A stretch of DNA of 64,000 nt from Apostichopus japonicus (taxonomy: Eukaryota; Echinodermata; Holothuroidea; Aspidochirotida; Stichopodidae): the NCBI RefSeq assembly GCF_037975245.1, contig NC_092568.1, positions 15,953,001-16,017,000 of the forward strand, read 5' to 3'. The translations under genes and the position numbers were made by a program. Shown one piece after another: positions 49,935-62,000 of the stretch. The stretch's first letter is position 1. The number at the start of each line of letters is the position of its first letter. The notes beneath the pieces are model-generated. The model saw nothing but the letters and a program-made list of their open reading frames with translations, ran no database searches and had not been told where the DNA came from.

Positions 49935-51332
49935 ATTTTCTGCTGTCAATTCATAAAAGCCTCTAAAATAATTTGTTCACTCAAAATATGAAAATATATT
50001 TATTATTGTTGCTGATGACTCGTACTAAATTAAAATTAAAAAATCCAAAGGTTTGTGTGTCAGTACTGTACGTTTCTTGTCTTGATTTAATGTAATATTT
50101 TAGAATAATATTTATGATGTTCATCATTCTATACCATGCATCATATGAACTTATTTTATCTTAATAAAGAGAAGATCAGAATAAAGAAAACAGTCGTGCA
50201 GGCCTCACGAGAGAGAGAGGGGTGAGGGGGGGGGGGGGGATACGGTCCGGAGCCCATAATCAGGGGAGGCGGGGATATATAAAATTGATATATAATGTAC
50301 TAAAAAATAAAGGCATTAAAACAAACTCTTAATCACGAAGAAACCTTTACCTCGCTCTAACGTTTTCTTCAGAAATCGTTTTCTCAATTGAATTTATATC
50401 TGCTGTCAATTCACACCCAATTCTATAATCGTGTTTTTTCCCCTCAATTTAAAAAAAAAATGGTATTGTTGATAACTCGTACTAAAGACAATGACCACAT
50501 AATTATAGTAAATCTGAATTGTCCAGATCTCTCGTACAGTTTACAGATATAGTCGATAACATTAAAAACGTACGCGTTAAAAACTGCATTCGCGACAAAA
50601 TGCAGACTGTAAAAGCGTCATCAATATGCCAACCTTGAAGGCTTGAAAAACTGGCTATATTACCAAATACGTTAGATAGAACAGGTTTTTAAAATATATA
50701 TACAAATTAGGCGTAGAGGGATCTCCTGGTTTGCAAGGCATGTGGGGTAATTTACATAAAGAGGGCGCCAAATCCATACGGCTCTGCGTATCATTAAAGT
50801 TAAACTACTGCAGAACTGATCACGACTCGGAGCAACTCGACCATGGATAGTCATGGATACTAGTATTGTGGTTGGGTTTAAGACAACGACTGATCATGTG
50901 TTTGCCAGTTATAAGTAGCGTCGTCTTCAGTAGGGGAAAGTCCGGTGGATGAAAATGGTTTCGTTTCGCTTGCAAGTTTTAGGGATTTGAGGTGAGTTTG
51001 TGTTTGCCCCCTAAACTCAAATTTACGAGTTCAAACAGTCACACCCCCCGCCACAAATAAAAATACATACATAGGCCCTTCAGAGGGGTCTTTTAACTTG
51101 AGCCCTTGGGAAAGTCGAAGCTGAATGCCATTTATAAGCAATGCCAAAACAACGTGTAGGAAACTAAAGAAGAAGAGAGCGGGAAAAAACAAACATTCTC
51201 TCATGCGCTCCTCATCCCCGTTACAACCTGTTGGTTCCTCCTAACTTCTCCCCACCTTGACACTGAATCGTGGCTTTGAAATTGAAATGAGTTGGAAATC
51301 AAGAGCAGCCTGAAAAAACCTACCGCCATACC

Positions 51333-51334
<2 letters not shown>
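49935..51334. other. Intergenic, no gene seen
   Basis: This contains the 3' untranslated region of the preceding gene (AATAAAG signals near 50165-50190) and a G-run with GAGAGAGAG at 50209-50240. Unremarkable AT-rich sequence follows. A stretch at 50335-50425 repeats parts of the preceding gene's 3' end (CTCGCTCTAACG, AAATCGTTTTCTCAATTGAATTT, CTGCTGTCAATTCA), indicating a diverged duplication of 49890-49955. Confidence 0.5.
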
Positions 51335-51380
<46 letters not shown>

Positions 51381-52705
51381 GAAAATCGTAATGAGTTGGA
51401 AAATCAAGAACAGTGAAAAAACTTTCAGCCTCCACCGGGATTCGAACCACGGTCCTCCCGCTCTGTACGCGGACACCCTAACCACTAGGCTATGGACGCT
51501 GATTGTATGTCCAGAGGTTCGAAACCGGTAATGAAGATCGTAATTCCACTGTGGGCGTTTGTCACCTGTATCGAACAATGCTAGTTCTGTTTTTGGTGAC
51601 ATATTTTGCCTTACACTAGAGATCAACCATGATGCTAACCAACTCGAAATCATTTGTGATTCCTAAAGCCGGATCTCGAAAGAGATACTTTGAACAGACT
51701 TTATGTTAATGCAATGGAGGTAAACGACAAAGGCAAATGAATATATATAAATGAAAATCGTAATGAGTTGGAAAATCAAGAACAGTGAAAAACTTTCAGC
51801 CTCCACCGGGATTCGAACCACGGGCCTCCCGCTCTGTACGCGGACACCCTAACCACTAGGCTATGGACGCTGACTGTATGTCCAGAGGTTCGTAATGTAT
51901 ATATATCGTAATATATATATCGTAATATATATATATATATATATATTACGATATATATATTACGATATATATATTACGATATACATACATTACGATTTTC
52001 ATTTATATATATTTCATTTGCCTTTGTCGTTTACCTCCATTATATTAACATAAAGTCTGTTCAAAGTATCTCTTTCGAGAATCGGCTTTAGGAATCACAA
52101 ATGATTTCGAGTTGGTTAGCATCACTGAGTTTGATCTCTAGAGTGGGATAAATTATGTCACCAAAAACAGAACTAGTATTGTTCGATACAGGTTACAAAC
52201 GCCTACAGTGGAATTACGACATTCCTTACCGGTTTCGGATAGGCCTATCTGGACATACAATCAGCGTCTATAGCTTAGTGGTTTGGGTGTCCGCGTACAG
52301 AGCGAAAGGCCCGTGGTTCGAATCCCGGTGGAGGCTGAAAGTTTTTCACTGTTCTTGATTTTCCAACTCATTACGATTTTCATTTATATATATTCATTTG
52401 CCTTTGTCGTTTACCTCCATTGCATTAACATAAAGTCTGTTCAAAGTATCTCTTTCGAGATCCGGCTTTAGGAATCACAAATGATTTCGAGTTGGTTAGC
52501 ATCATGTTTGATCTCTAGACTGGGGCAAAATATGTCACCAAAAACAGAACTAGTATTGTTCGATACAGGTGACAAACGCCTACAGTGGAATTACGACATT
52601 CCTTACCGGTTTCGAACCTCTGGACATACAATCAGCGTCCAAAACCTATAGTGGTTAGGGTGTCTGCGTACAGAGCGGAAGGCCCGTGGTTCGAATCAGA
52701 GAATA
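51335..52705. repeat. Head-to-head array of four tRNA-like repeat units
   Basis: Two minus-oriented units (51378-51700 and 51744-51895) and two plus-oriented units (about 52002-52377 and 52378-52700) flank a palindromic TA core (51895-52000) built of ATATATATCGTA / TACGATATATAT. Each unit includes ATTCATTTGCCTTTGTCGTT, CAAAGTATCTCTTTCGAGA, GATCTCTAGA, ACAGAACTAGTATTGTTCGA and a central tRNA-like segment with box A (TAGCCTAGTGGTTAGGGTGT) and box B (GGTTCGAATCCC). The plus pair is a tandem with period near 380 bp. The unit matches the one in the HSP70 intron. Confidence 0.85.
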
Positions 52706-52919
52706 CACCGGCAGAAGAACAATACACAAAAAACCCTATAATCCCCAGTAATCCCGATGAGGAACCTATATATTCATGGAGCATAACTTGAAGCTATCCA
52801 TTGTCTGACGATCGCTAAAGCGCGTGAAACTCTGAGTTACAACTAGTCTCAACTAGTATCAACATATATTCCGCTCTGTGCACTGGACATAGAGCACTCT
52901 GCGCCAAGATAGACGCCAA

Positions 52920-52977
52920 TCAACCAACTCTCTCTCTCTCTCTCTCTATATAGATATATATATTATATATAAATATG

Positions 52978-53016
<39 letters not shown>

Positions 53017-53035
53017 ATTTATATTTGTATATAGT
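52920..53035. repeat. TC and TA microsatellite
   Basis: A (TC)n run (52931-52947) passes into interrupted (TA)n to about 53035. It lies shortly after the tRNA-like array. Confidence 0.9.
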
Positions 53036-54379
53036 AAGATGGTTGTCACCATTTTGTGACTGACTTTGACTGGTTTTGCTTGCACTGTTCTCTGCCCAAA
53101 TAAGATATTATGAGACACTGAAGGAAACTCCTATTCTTTGGAAGAGACTCAAATGCAAGGAAAATCCCAAAACATTATAAGAACCGGTATCCACAACACT
53201 ATAAAACCTGCACAAGAGTTGAAAGTTTGTAGGAGGAAGGGCCGAAAAAACATCCACAGTTCATAGTTGTCTACAATATCTTGCATAATGGCAAAGTTTG
53301 TAAATGCCACTTTATAAATAAATGAATGACTGTACAGTTATCAATTGGGGTAATTAATATTGAAGACCAATAAAGTATAATTCTTCATGATATGATACAA
53401 TTTTTGCTTATTATTTTTATTCTTTATTCATATACTAATTTGTTGTAACTGTTTTGACCTATAAACTATAAAAATATTCTATTCAAAATATAAAGTTGAT
53501 CCTGCTAGGATGGATATGTCTCTTACCTTTACACACTATAAACTATCAGGTAAGAAGGAGAAATGCACAAACTTAGTATACCACGATTAAATTTTAAATT
53601 TGATAGTCAATAAACCTCCATTTGATCGCCAACATAATTTATTTGTTCTTTATCACATGCTCGCTAATGTCTGTTGTATTAACATATCATTTAAAACAAT
53701 TTACATTGTAAGTAGTGACAGTGGGAGGACTTCTCCCGCATCACCAGATCCACTTGCAAATTAGATAAAATATCTTATATACACCACTTTTCACTGTTAA
53801 CTTCTTGATCATAAACACTTGACTGCCAAACACGACTGATAAATTGATTCTTCCATACATTACAATTTCTGGTGACCCACTGTACTTGAAATAGTATATA
53901 CATCATAGAGAATAAAAGATAAAAACAGAGAAATGGATTGCAAATATATAAAAATATGCTCAAACGGTTGGAATCATTTGTGCTTGCTCTAAGATATGTC
54001 TCCTTATGGATATATGATGTGATGGCTAGACCTGGAATTGTATGACCTCGGTATTGCTACTTCTCTGTTCATTTCTTGCATACTATTCACTACTCATGAA
54101 CAATGTAATAACTGGCTTGTGCTAGGAGGACAAATTTAGGAGGAAAACAAATGTTTTGGGAAACATTCTGCTGAGTATAATACCAACAAAACTTTCATGA
54201 AAAGTCTAACAATAGCAAGAAGAAAATATATTCCAATGTCACATATATCAGTGTTCCTACAATAATTGTCGATTTATAGGGGCATCACTTTATAACAAGG
54301 TTACTTTCAAAGGTCAACTGTGATGTAACTGGTTACATTCTGAACTAGAATATATAAACCAGAAAGTCAAAAGACTTAG
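53036..54379. other. Intergenic, nothing recognised
   Basis: AT-rich sequence without a recognisable exon, repeat or RNA gene. A small minus-strand open frame at 53775-53963 has no family resemblance and no supporting splice context. Confidence 0.4.
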
Positions 54380-55865
54380 TGATTCCTTGCCCATATGATA
54401 ATAAACTTTAGGTAGAAGATTTTCTAACGATCTGAAATGCTCAGCAGAAATGGCAAGTCTTGCAGAATTGAGTAATGCATATCTATGCAAAGAGGGTCGA
54501 AGGTCAAATAAACTTCACTTCTGTATAATTCTACTTATTCTGACTATAACCAACAATTGACCTTGAATGACCTTTGACCTCCATGAAAAACAATAGGGAT
54601 TATCTTCTCATCAAAGGCTACCAACATACCAAGTTAAAGTTCATGAAACTTTTCTTCTTGAGATATTGTATTCACAAGGTTTACAGCCTTTGACCTCTGG
54701 TGACCTCAAATAACCATTAGCCTCCATGAAAAACACTAGGGATCATCAGTACACCAAAGGCTACCAATATACCAAGTTTAAGCAACTTTTACTTCTTGAG
54801 ATATCGTGTTTACACGGTTTTCAGACTTTGACCTGTGGTGACCTTTGACCTTCATGGAAAACATGAAAAACCATGTCGGACCCCATCAGTTGGAGTTTCA
54901 CAAGTTATTGCCCCCAAGAGCCATAACTGACCTTTGGTGACCTTGGATTACAAAACGGTTATTTAGTAAAATGTGCACCTACTTCATTCACAATATGTCC
55001 CAATATATCAGCCATGTCAGACTTCGTCACTGAAAGTTGTTGCAAAAATTAACGTAAGTGGACATTTTTTTGCCCATAAGCAACCTTGAATGACCTTGGA
55101 TGGCGATTTTATGAAAAATGTTCCCCTTGATGAAGTGCACTCCATCCTTAAATTGTTATGCACTCCAATGTACATACACAATGTTATTGCCTTGAGATAT
55201 TGTGTTTACAAGTTTTTTAACTTTTGACCTCTGGTGACCCCAAATGACCTTTGACCTCCATGAAAAAGCAATAGATATTTTTGCTCACCAAGGGCTATCT
55301 ACACACCAAGTTTAAAGTTCATGCATCTTTTACTGGCTGAGATATCATGTTTACATGGCTTTCCGCCTTTGACCTCTGGTGACCCTAAATGACCTTTGAC
55401 CTCCATGAAAAAGAGTTGGGATCATCTGCTATCCTAGGTCAATCCACAGTCTAATTTTCAAGTTGAAGCATCTTGTACTTCTTGAGATACCGTGTTAACA
55501 ATTTTTTCCGCCTATGACCTCTGGTGACCTCTCAAATGACCCTTGACCTCCATGAAAAAAGATAGAGACCATCTACTCACTAAGGGCTACCCACATACTA
55601 AGTTTGAAATTCCAAAAACTTTTACTCCCTGAGATATTGTGCTTACAAGGTTTTCAGACTTTGACCTCTGTTGACCTCAAATGACCTTTGACCTCCATGA
55701 AAAACAATAGGGATCATCTACTTACCAAGGGCTACCCACATACCAAGTTTGAAGTTCATCCAACTTTAACTTCTTGAGATACCGTGTTTACAAGCAAAGC
55801 GTCACATACACACACACACGCCATCACCATCGCATAGATTCCTTTCGGCCTTCGGCAAGGAATCA
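54380..55865 (+). repeat. 1.49-kb element bounded by TGATTCCTTGCC inverted ends, internally tandem
   Basis: It starts TGATTCCTTGCC (54380-54391) and ends GGCAAGGAATCA (55854-55865), a perfect 12-bp inverted repeat. Before the right end lie a CA run (ACACACACACACGCC) and a hairpin (ATTCCTTTCGGCCTTCGGCAAGGAAT). The interior has about six diverged units of 140-260 bp, each with a block close to AATGACCTTTGACCTCCATG, AAAACAATAGGGATCATC, GGGCTACCCACATACCAAGT, TTGAGATA and GTGTTTACAAGG. Five units contain a perfect TGACCTTTGACCT. No protein is encoded. Related copies lie at 20640-21001, 31401-32345 and, diverged, 58244-59265. Confidence 0.8.
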
Positions 55866-56019
55866 ATAATGCTCTAAATACAGCAAGAATGGCTAGTCTT
55901 CACTAATAACCACTACTCCTCCCCAAGTTGTATTCTTTGAGTCTGTGATCCATTTCAATCAAATGACTATTTAACGTTTCCGAACATACGCTTGAGTTCA
56001 TCTTGCGAGTCTGACAGGA

Positions 56020-59000
56020 TTATGACGTTACGAAACCAGAATCATCTGAACTATTCTGAGACAACATACTTTTAGGCCTGGTACTAGGAGAGTCTGGAAA
56101 ATCAATCCACGATGAAGATGATGGGGTTGATGATGACAATGATGATGTTGATGATGATGAAGAAGGATGTCTCCTGCCAATACCATCTCCCTCCTTGAAA
56201 TTCACTGCCAACTTTAACTTCCTCCTGGGTCTGCTTTTGGTTTGAGCATTATTATTAACGAAGCTGACAGGACTGCTGAACCCTGAGTCTCCCTTCCCGC
56301 TACAGGGAGATATTAATGGACGAACAGGCAAGCCGGGGAATTGAAGTGAATCTGAGGATACTAGATTAGCTCTCATTGGAGTGGAGTGATGGCCAGGATG
56401 AGAGATTGGTTGGACAGAATAACCTCTTGTCAACAACCTTGGATCGTTTCCATGAGGAAGACGTACAGGAAGGGAACTGAGGTCAGTTTCATCCCGGCCA
56501 GCATCTTCTTCCCAGTAATCTGTGGAGATGGTGAATGGTGCAGAAATCTGGCGTGCTGGCTTCAACTTCTCGAAGTCCGGAGCATCGCAGGCGTTTGGTT
56601 GAGTGAGGTATCTACTCCCTTTTGCCAGGCACTCCCTGACTAAGGCAGCTGCATCTTTCCTTTCAATACCTTCAAGATGAGATATCAATTCATCATAGCT
56701 CTTAAGCCTACCTGACCTACAGGCACTCAAAAGGACTTGTTTGGTATGATGTTTCGCCTTTGCAAATAATTGAGTATCTTGGTGTGTATAGTGCAGTTTA
56801 CCAGCAAGTCCTTCCCAGTTGTTGCAAAAAGTATCTTCAGTGTCCAACAGATTAGACAGCCCAATAGCAACACTTTCCATAACATGAAAGGTTGGGGGTG
56901 ACGCTGGTGACATCTCATTGTCTGAATACCGACTTGGAGAAGTTGGTGGAAGATGAACATGAATGTGAGATGCATTTCCATTGGATGGAGGTATATGAAT
57001 TTCACTGCCGTTAAATTTAAGGGCTCTTTGCTTCTCCTCAGTCACGTCTGAGTCTCTCTTGTGTGTATTCTGCATTGATTGTGCCAATGGCTTCTCAAAA
57101 GGCTGGAATCTAACTTCCTCTAGCTTCAAGAAGTCAGAAATCTGCAAAGAAAAGAAAATACCTTGAAATATTTCACATGGATTTACCTGATTAAATCGGT
57201 TATACAGTTAAGTTTTCCAAGAAAAGTCTTGCAACAACCCTGTTAACAATTTCAACATCTGTAGTGTTTCAACTTCAAATCATCTAAGTTCACTTCTTAT
57301 GCAGCAGTCTGGTATAAAAGGTTCTTGCTTTCACACCTTTTTGTTTGGATAAAAGCTTCATACGATTGTGATAACCCCATGTCATGACCTTAGACTTTCC
57401 TTGATAGTGGCATTTCTTTATACAAACCAAGTTAACCACGGTGGGTTTTTTTCTATGTCTTTAAAGTAACAATTTAGTTTGTGAACAGTGAACATTTTGG
57501 TGGATGATAGTTGACCTCTACCCCCCAAATAGCATGCATGCTATGGGGGGGGGACAAACAAACAGAAATGTTGTCTATTTATAAAATGTCTCATTTATAA
57601 ACTTCCCAACCAAGTGTCTCTTGTTACTCAAAACTAGACCACATATATGAACCGATTAGTACCTCTTTTTGGAGTTCAAATTTGACACTCTCACTATTTT
57701 CTTCTTGCTGTACCCTCAAAGTTCCACTCAGTTTTCCACCACCAGATTCAGTGTTACTTTTCATCCTGAGGTTAGCCACACCTCTGCTGCCATGCCAAAG
57801 AAGGTGATATCCAATGGTCTGTAAAATAATTTACATACAGTATATGAAATATCTCATTTTACCTATGACCATTGTGTTACTATGTGCCATTATGCACACA
57901 ATGTCGTAAAATGATAGGCCATTCAGGACCAATTAAAACAACTTTGTGCGTGATCTTAAATCTGCATCTTTCGGGCACACTCCATCTTATCTCTCATCAC
58001 CTATCCTCCCCCCATCCCCCCTTGTCATTCCTTCCAAAAATTTCACTAGTGCACATTCACATAGAAATTCTTCTCTGCTGCCCACCATCAAGACATTTTC
58101 ATTTTAGTTTTTATCTGGATATTTTGTAGACAGGGCTAAAACACAAATCCCTGTCTAAATGAGATATAGTGAATACAATTTGCTTGAGAGTGAAAGGTAT
58201 GGTCAGATTCAGTACTCTCTGAAAAAGAGCCAAACGGTCACTATGGTTCCTTGCTGACTGTTGTGCCTAAAGTGTTGTATGCCATCACCCAATATAAATA
58301 ATAGTGATTGCAACGTTTAAAAATATTTGGGCCCAAATGGTCCCAAACATTGGGCCCAAAGAATGTGTCCAAAAATGCATTTGAGGTGGAAACTAAGCAG
58401 CAATGCTGCAGTGACTCAACTCATCATCTGTAAAAGGAAAACCAATTCAGTGGAGGGCTGCCATGAGTCCTGTTCTGCACCCTGCAGAGCTTCCTCCCTC
58501 CATATCCTATATACAGTATATCCACATTATCAAAGCAGTGAGAACTCTAAAAAGAGTGCTAAGACTCTGAAAAAAATATCAAACTTGCACAAAATTACCA
58601 CTCCCCTTTATCCAATCATCTATTCCTGAACAAGCTGTATTGCCACCCCAATGTAGCACATTCACTGCAAATTTTACAAAAATCAGCCAGCAATTATATA
58701 AAAAAGTAGGCTTTTTAAAAAGAGACAGACAATTCCCCAACTTCAGTCTCACATAAGCTCTACCCATATTAGTAGGTTGAGCTAGAATTTGGGCCCAATG
58801 AGTGCCACAAAGGGCCCAGTTGGTCTCAAAGTATTTAGGCCTACATGTAACAGCTCTATTAACCAACAACTGGATACCACGATTGGAAAAAGTGGGCCCA
58901 ATGGTCCCAAAAATATTTGGTCCAAAGAATGTGTCCAAAATGCATATGAGGTGGAAATAAAAGTTGGGCCCAGAATTTTGGGAGGCCCAGATGGTCTCAA

Positions 59001-62000
59001 CAAAAATACATGTATCAGCTGTTAACCAACAACTGCACACCAAGATCGGAGTTATTGCAATGTAAAGATAACCTCATTAATATTCATAAGATCCATACCA
59101 AAATGGATAGGGCACACCTTCTCACTTTAATACATCTACATAGCCAGTATGACAAATGACTCGGTTGTTGAGTTATTGCAGACCCAAGCAAGTGTTACAA
59201 ATGCACACACACACAACACACACCAACCTGACTGCATAGGTTCTTTTACTTCCAACAAGGAACCAAAACTGAAAGTATTATCATGTATTCATATTGTTCC
59301 ATCAGTATAGAATGTTGGACAAGTAGAAAAAAACCAGGAAGAAGAAGTAGGCAGACCATTAACATTTAAGTCTAAACTGAAATGAACCATTTTAAAATCA
59401 TTGTGAGAGCTTTCAATAATTCAATGGGAGAGTGCTGTGATGAAACAAACTGAAAGTTGACGCTCACTTCGTTGTTAACATCGCTCAATACGTGCAGATG
59501 ATAATTAAAAAGAATAGCATTATATCCCTTTATGCTTCTTTGAATAATCTTGGCCTTTGAAGCTTCCATCTTTCTGACAATGTCTCCTCACCTCTCTCAA
59601 AATTATCTTCCTCACTGTCACTACCGCCTTCCTATTTATTTATTTTTCATTTCTACCTGTTAAAGTCTAAATCTTTGTGCTACATACATGTTAAGTTCTG
59701 TTCAATCTCCACCATCCCCAACTGTATGATGAAGCCAATGTACTGTGTTAATTTCCTCTTAAAACAACCAAAATTAAAATAATTATGGCCCATCAATTAG
59801 CACTAACACCTTTACTGAAAGAAATTTCTTCCAAACTTGCACTAAATTGATGACATTCGTTGGCTGGTTTTATATAAACAGAAAAGTTCAAAATGGCGTT
59901 GGTAAAATCTAAGTCTTGTTCATATGATGGATGAGGAGGTCAGATCAAGGTCACCTTGGAACATGAAGAGAAGAAACCCAGCATAGACTAATCTTGCCTA
60001 CATATATAAATCAGTCAGTTCTAGCCCCTGATGGACTTATATACAATCAATACAATCATAACAACTCATTTACATAAACATTTAGTTCATAAATTGTTCA
60101 AACTTTAAATATATTCCTACCTCCTCAGCAGTAACAACCTTCCATTGATTACTAAAATTTGTGTATGAGATGTTGACAGCTTTGTTCGATACCAACAGCA
60201 TGAAACTCCTGTAACTATCAAGTACCTTTCTTCCATGATCACCAGTCTGCTCTTGAATTAATTCCTGTCAAACCAAATAATAATTCAAAAACAGTTCAAG
60301 CTGAGTTTGAGGTTAATTGAGAAACTAGATTACTAACACCAGTATTGTGGTGTTTGTATTTCAATCTATAAATCAACAAGGAAGTTCTGACTGGTTCCAC
60401 AGTGATATGTAATATACATCATGTATATAACATGTAACAAACTCCTGGTAGGATCTGGTAGAGGGTATAAAATAAGGATCTTGCCTTGGGTGTTTGATTG
60501 AAAGTTTGACTACCAGGCTAGAATTATCGCTTTCCGATTCCACAAATTAAAGTGCAAGTTGCTCTTACGATGAATTATTAGTGTAGAGCTTCTCCTTCTT
60601 TTCAAATTATTTTTGAATGGCGATTTTCATCGATCATGTAAGAAAATGATAAGGCTGTTAAATTAAATAACCAGAAATCCTGATGCCTTTGTGATTCCTT
60701 GCCACATAAGTTGCTCAAAATTCAACTGAACTATCTTCTCTTTTCCCCTTCTTATTCTTTATTCTGACTAATGTAGAACAAGTGAGTTAAATATATCCAA
60801 GAATTAAGTGCAAATCAAAAAACCATTTCCAGCACTGGCAATGTAAATCAAGAGACTCTAATGTTGACCAAACATATACCATCTATTGCAAAAGTTTATG
60901 ACTTGAAATAGTACAACTTCAACTTATGATATTTGCTCTTTGTTAAGCTCAGTCAGATGACTTCAAAACTTTTGCCCACCACATATAACACAAGGATAGG
61001 ACATCAAACCAAGTGTGCATTCTTGATCTACTATATCCTGTTTATGATTTATGATGTTGCCTAACTTCTGTCACAACTGGAGTGTTAGCTCAGTGGTTAA
61101 CGCCGGTGCCTTCCAATCATAAGGTCCCCGGTTCAAGTAACTCCAAGATTAATGTATGTCGTCCAGTTACAGTGTTGTTGACAATTGATACTTCATAATC
61201 ATGGACGTTAAATATGAATCTAAGAGAATCTAACTGCGGTCAGCTTGCGGTTTTGTCAAGCCAATGAGGCTTCTTCGCGTGTTCCTGTTTGCAGGAGGAT
61301 CTAAAATACATACATACATACATACAACTGATCTATAGGCTACAGCATTTAGCAAACCATACCGTTTCTGGCAACATACATCTGTGCATTCCAACATAAC
61401 AAAACCATATGTTGCTTATTTAATGCTATCATATGTACAAAGCTTTGAGATTTTGGCGCCTTTATCGCACGGTTGGACTCACTAGTATACTGATGAAAAT
61501 GTCTTCACTAAAGACAGGTTACGCAAATCACCAGCTATGCCCAACCAATTGGCCTTTGTTTGACTTCCCAAGATGAAGAAGACTTTTTGCTCACTACTGT
61601 ATAGATGTGCAGGAATGATACAAGAAGGCTAACAATCAACATTGTCTGTACAAAGGAATGAAAAAGGATTTCATTATTTTATACTCTGATCACCGGAAGA
61701 AAATAATTCATTTCCACATTTCCAAATGTTGAACGAGAGGGTTGTCAAGCGAGAGAAGTGTCACACTATGTTGTACAAACGTTTTGCAAAGTTTACTTAC
61801 TTCATAAACTTCTTGTTGATTGTTACATATCCAAAGAGACAGAAGAAGGTCATCTGCAGGTCCACTCAATCTGTTGATCATTGGAAAGACTCGAAGCATT
61901 TTACCAATGATGCAATCATAATCGCTGAAGTGAGTCAGAAAGATGGAACAAGAAGTTTTCTCAAGGGATGCCCTGGATGATGCATCCTCATCTCGAACCC

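Noticed and set aside
51201-51653. 150-codon minus-strand open frame (and similar ones at 35041, 35363, 52155)
   Set aside because: All read through the tRNA-like repeat unit and TA microsatellites; the shared protein strings reflect shared repeat DNA.
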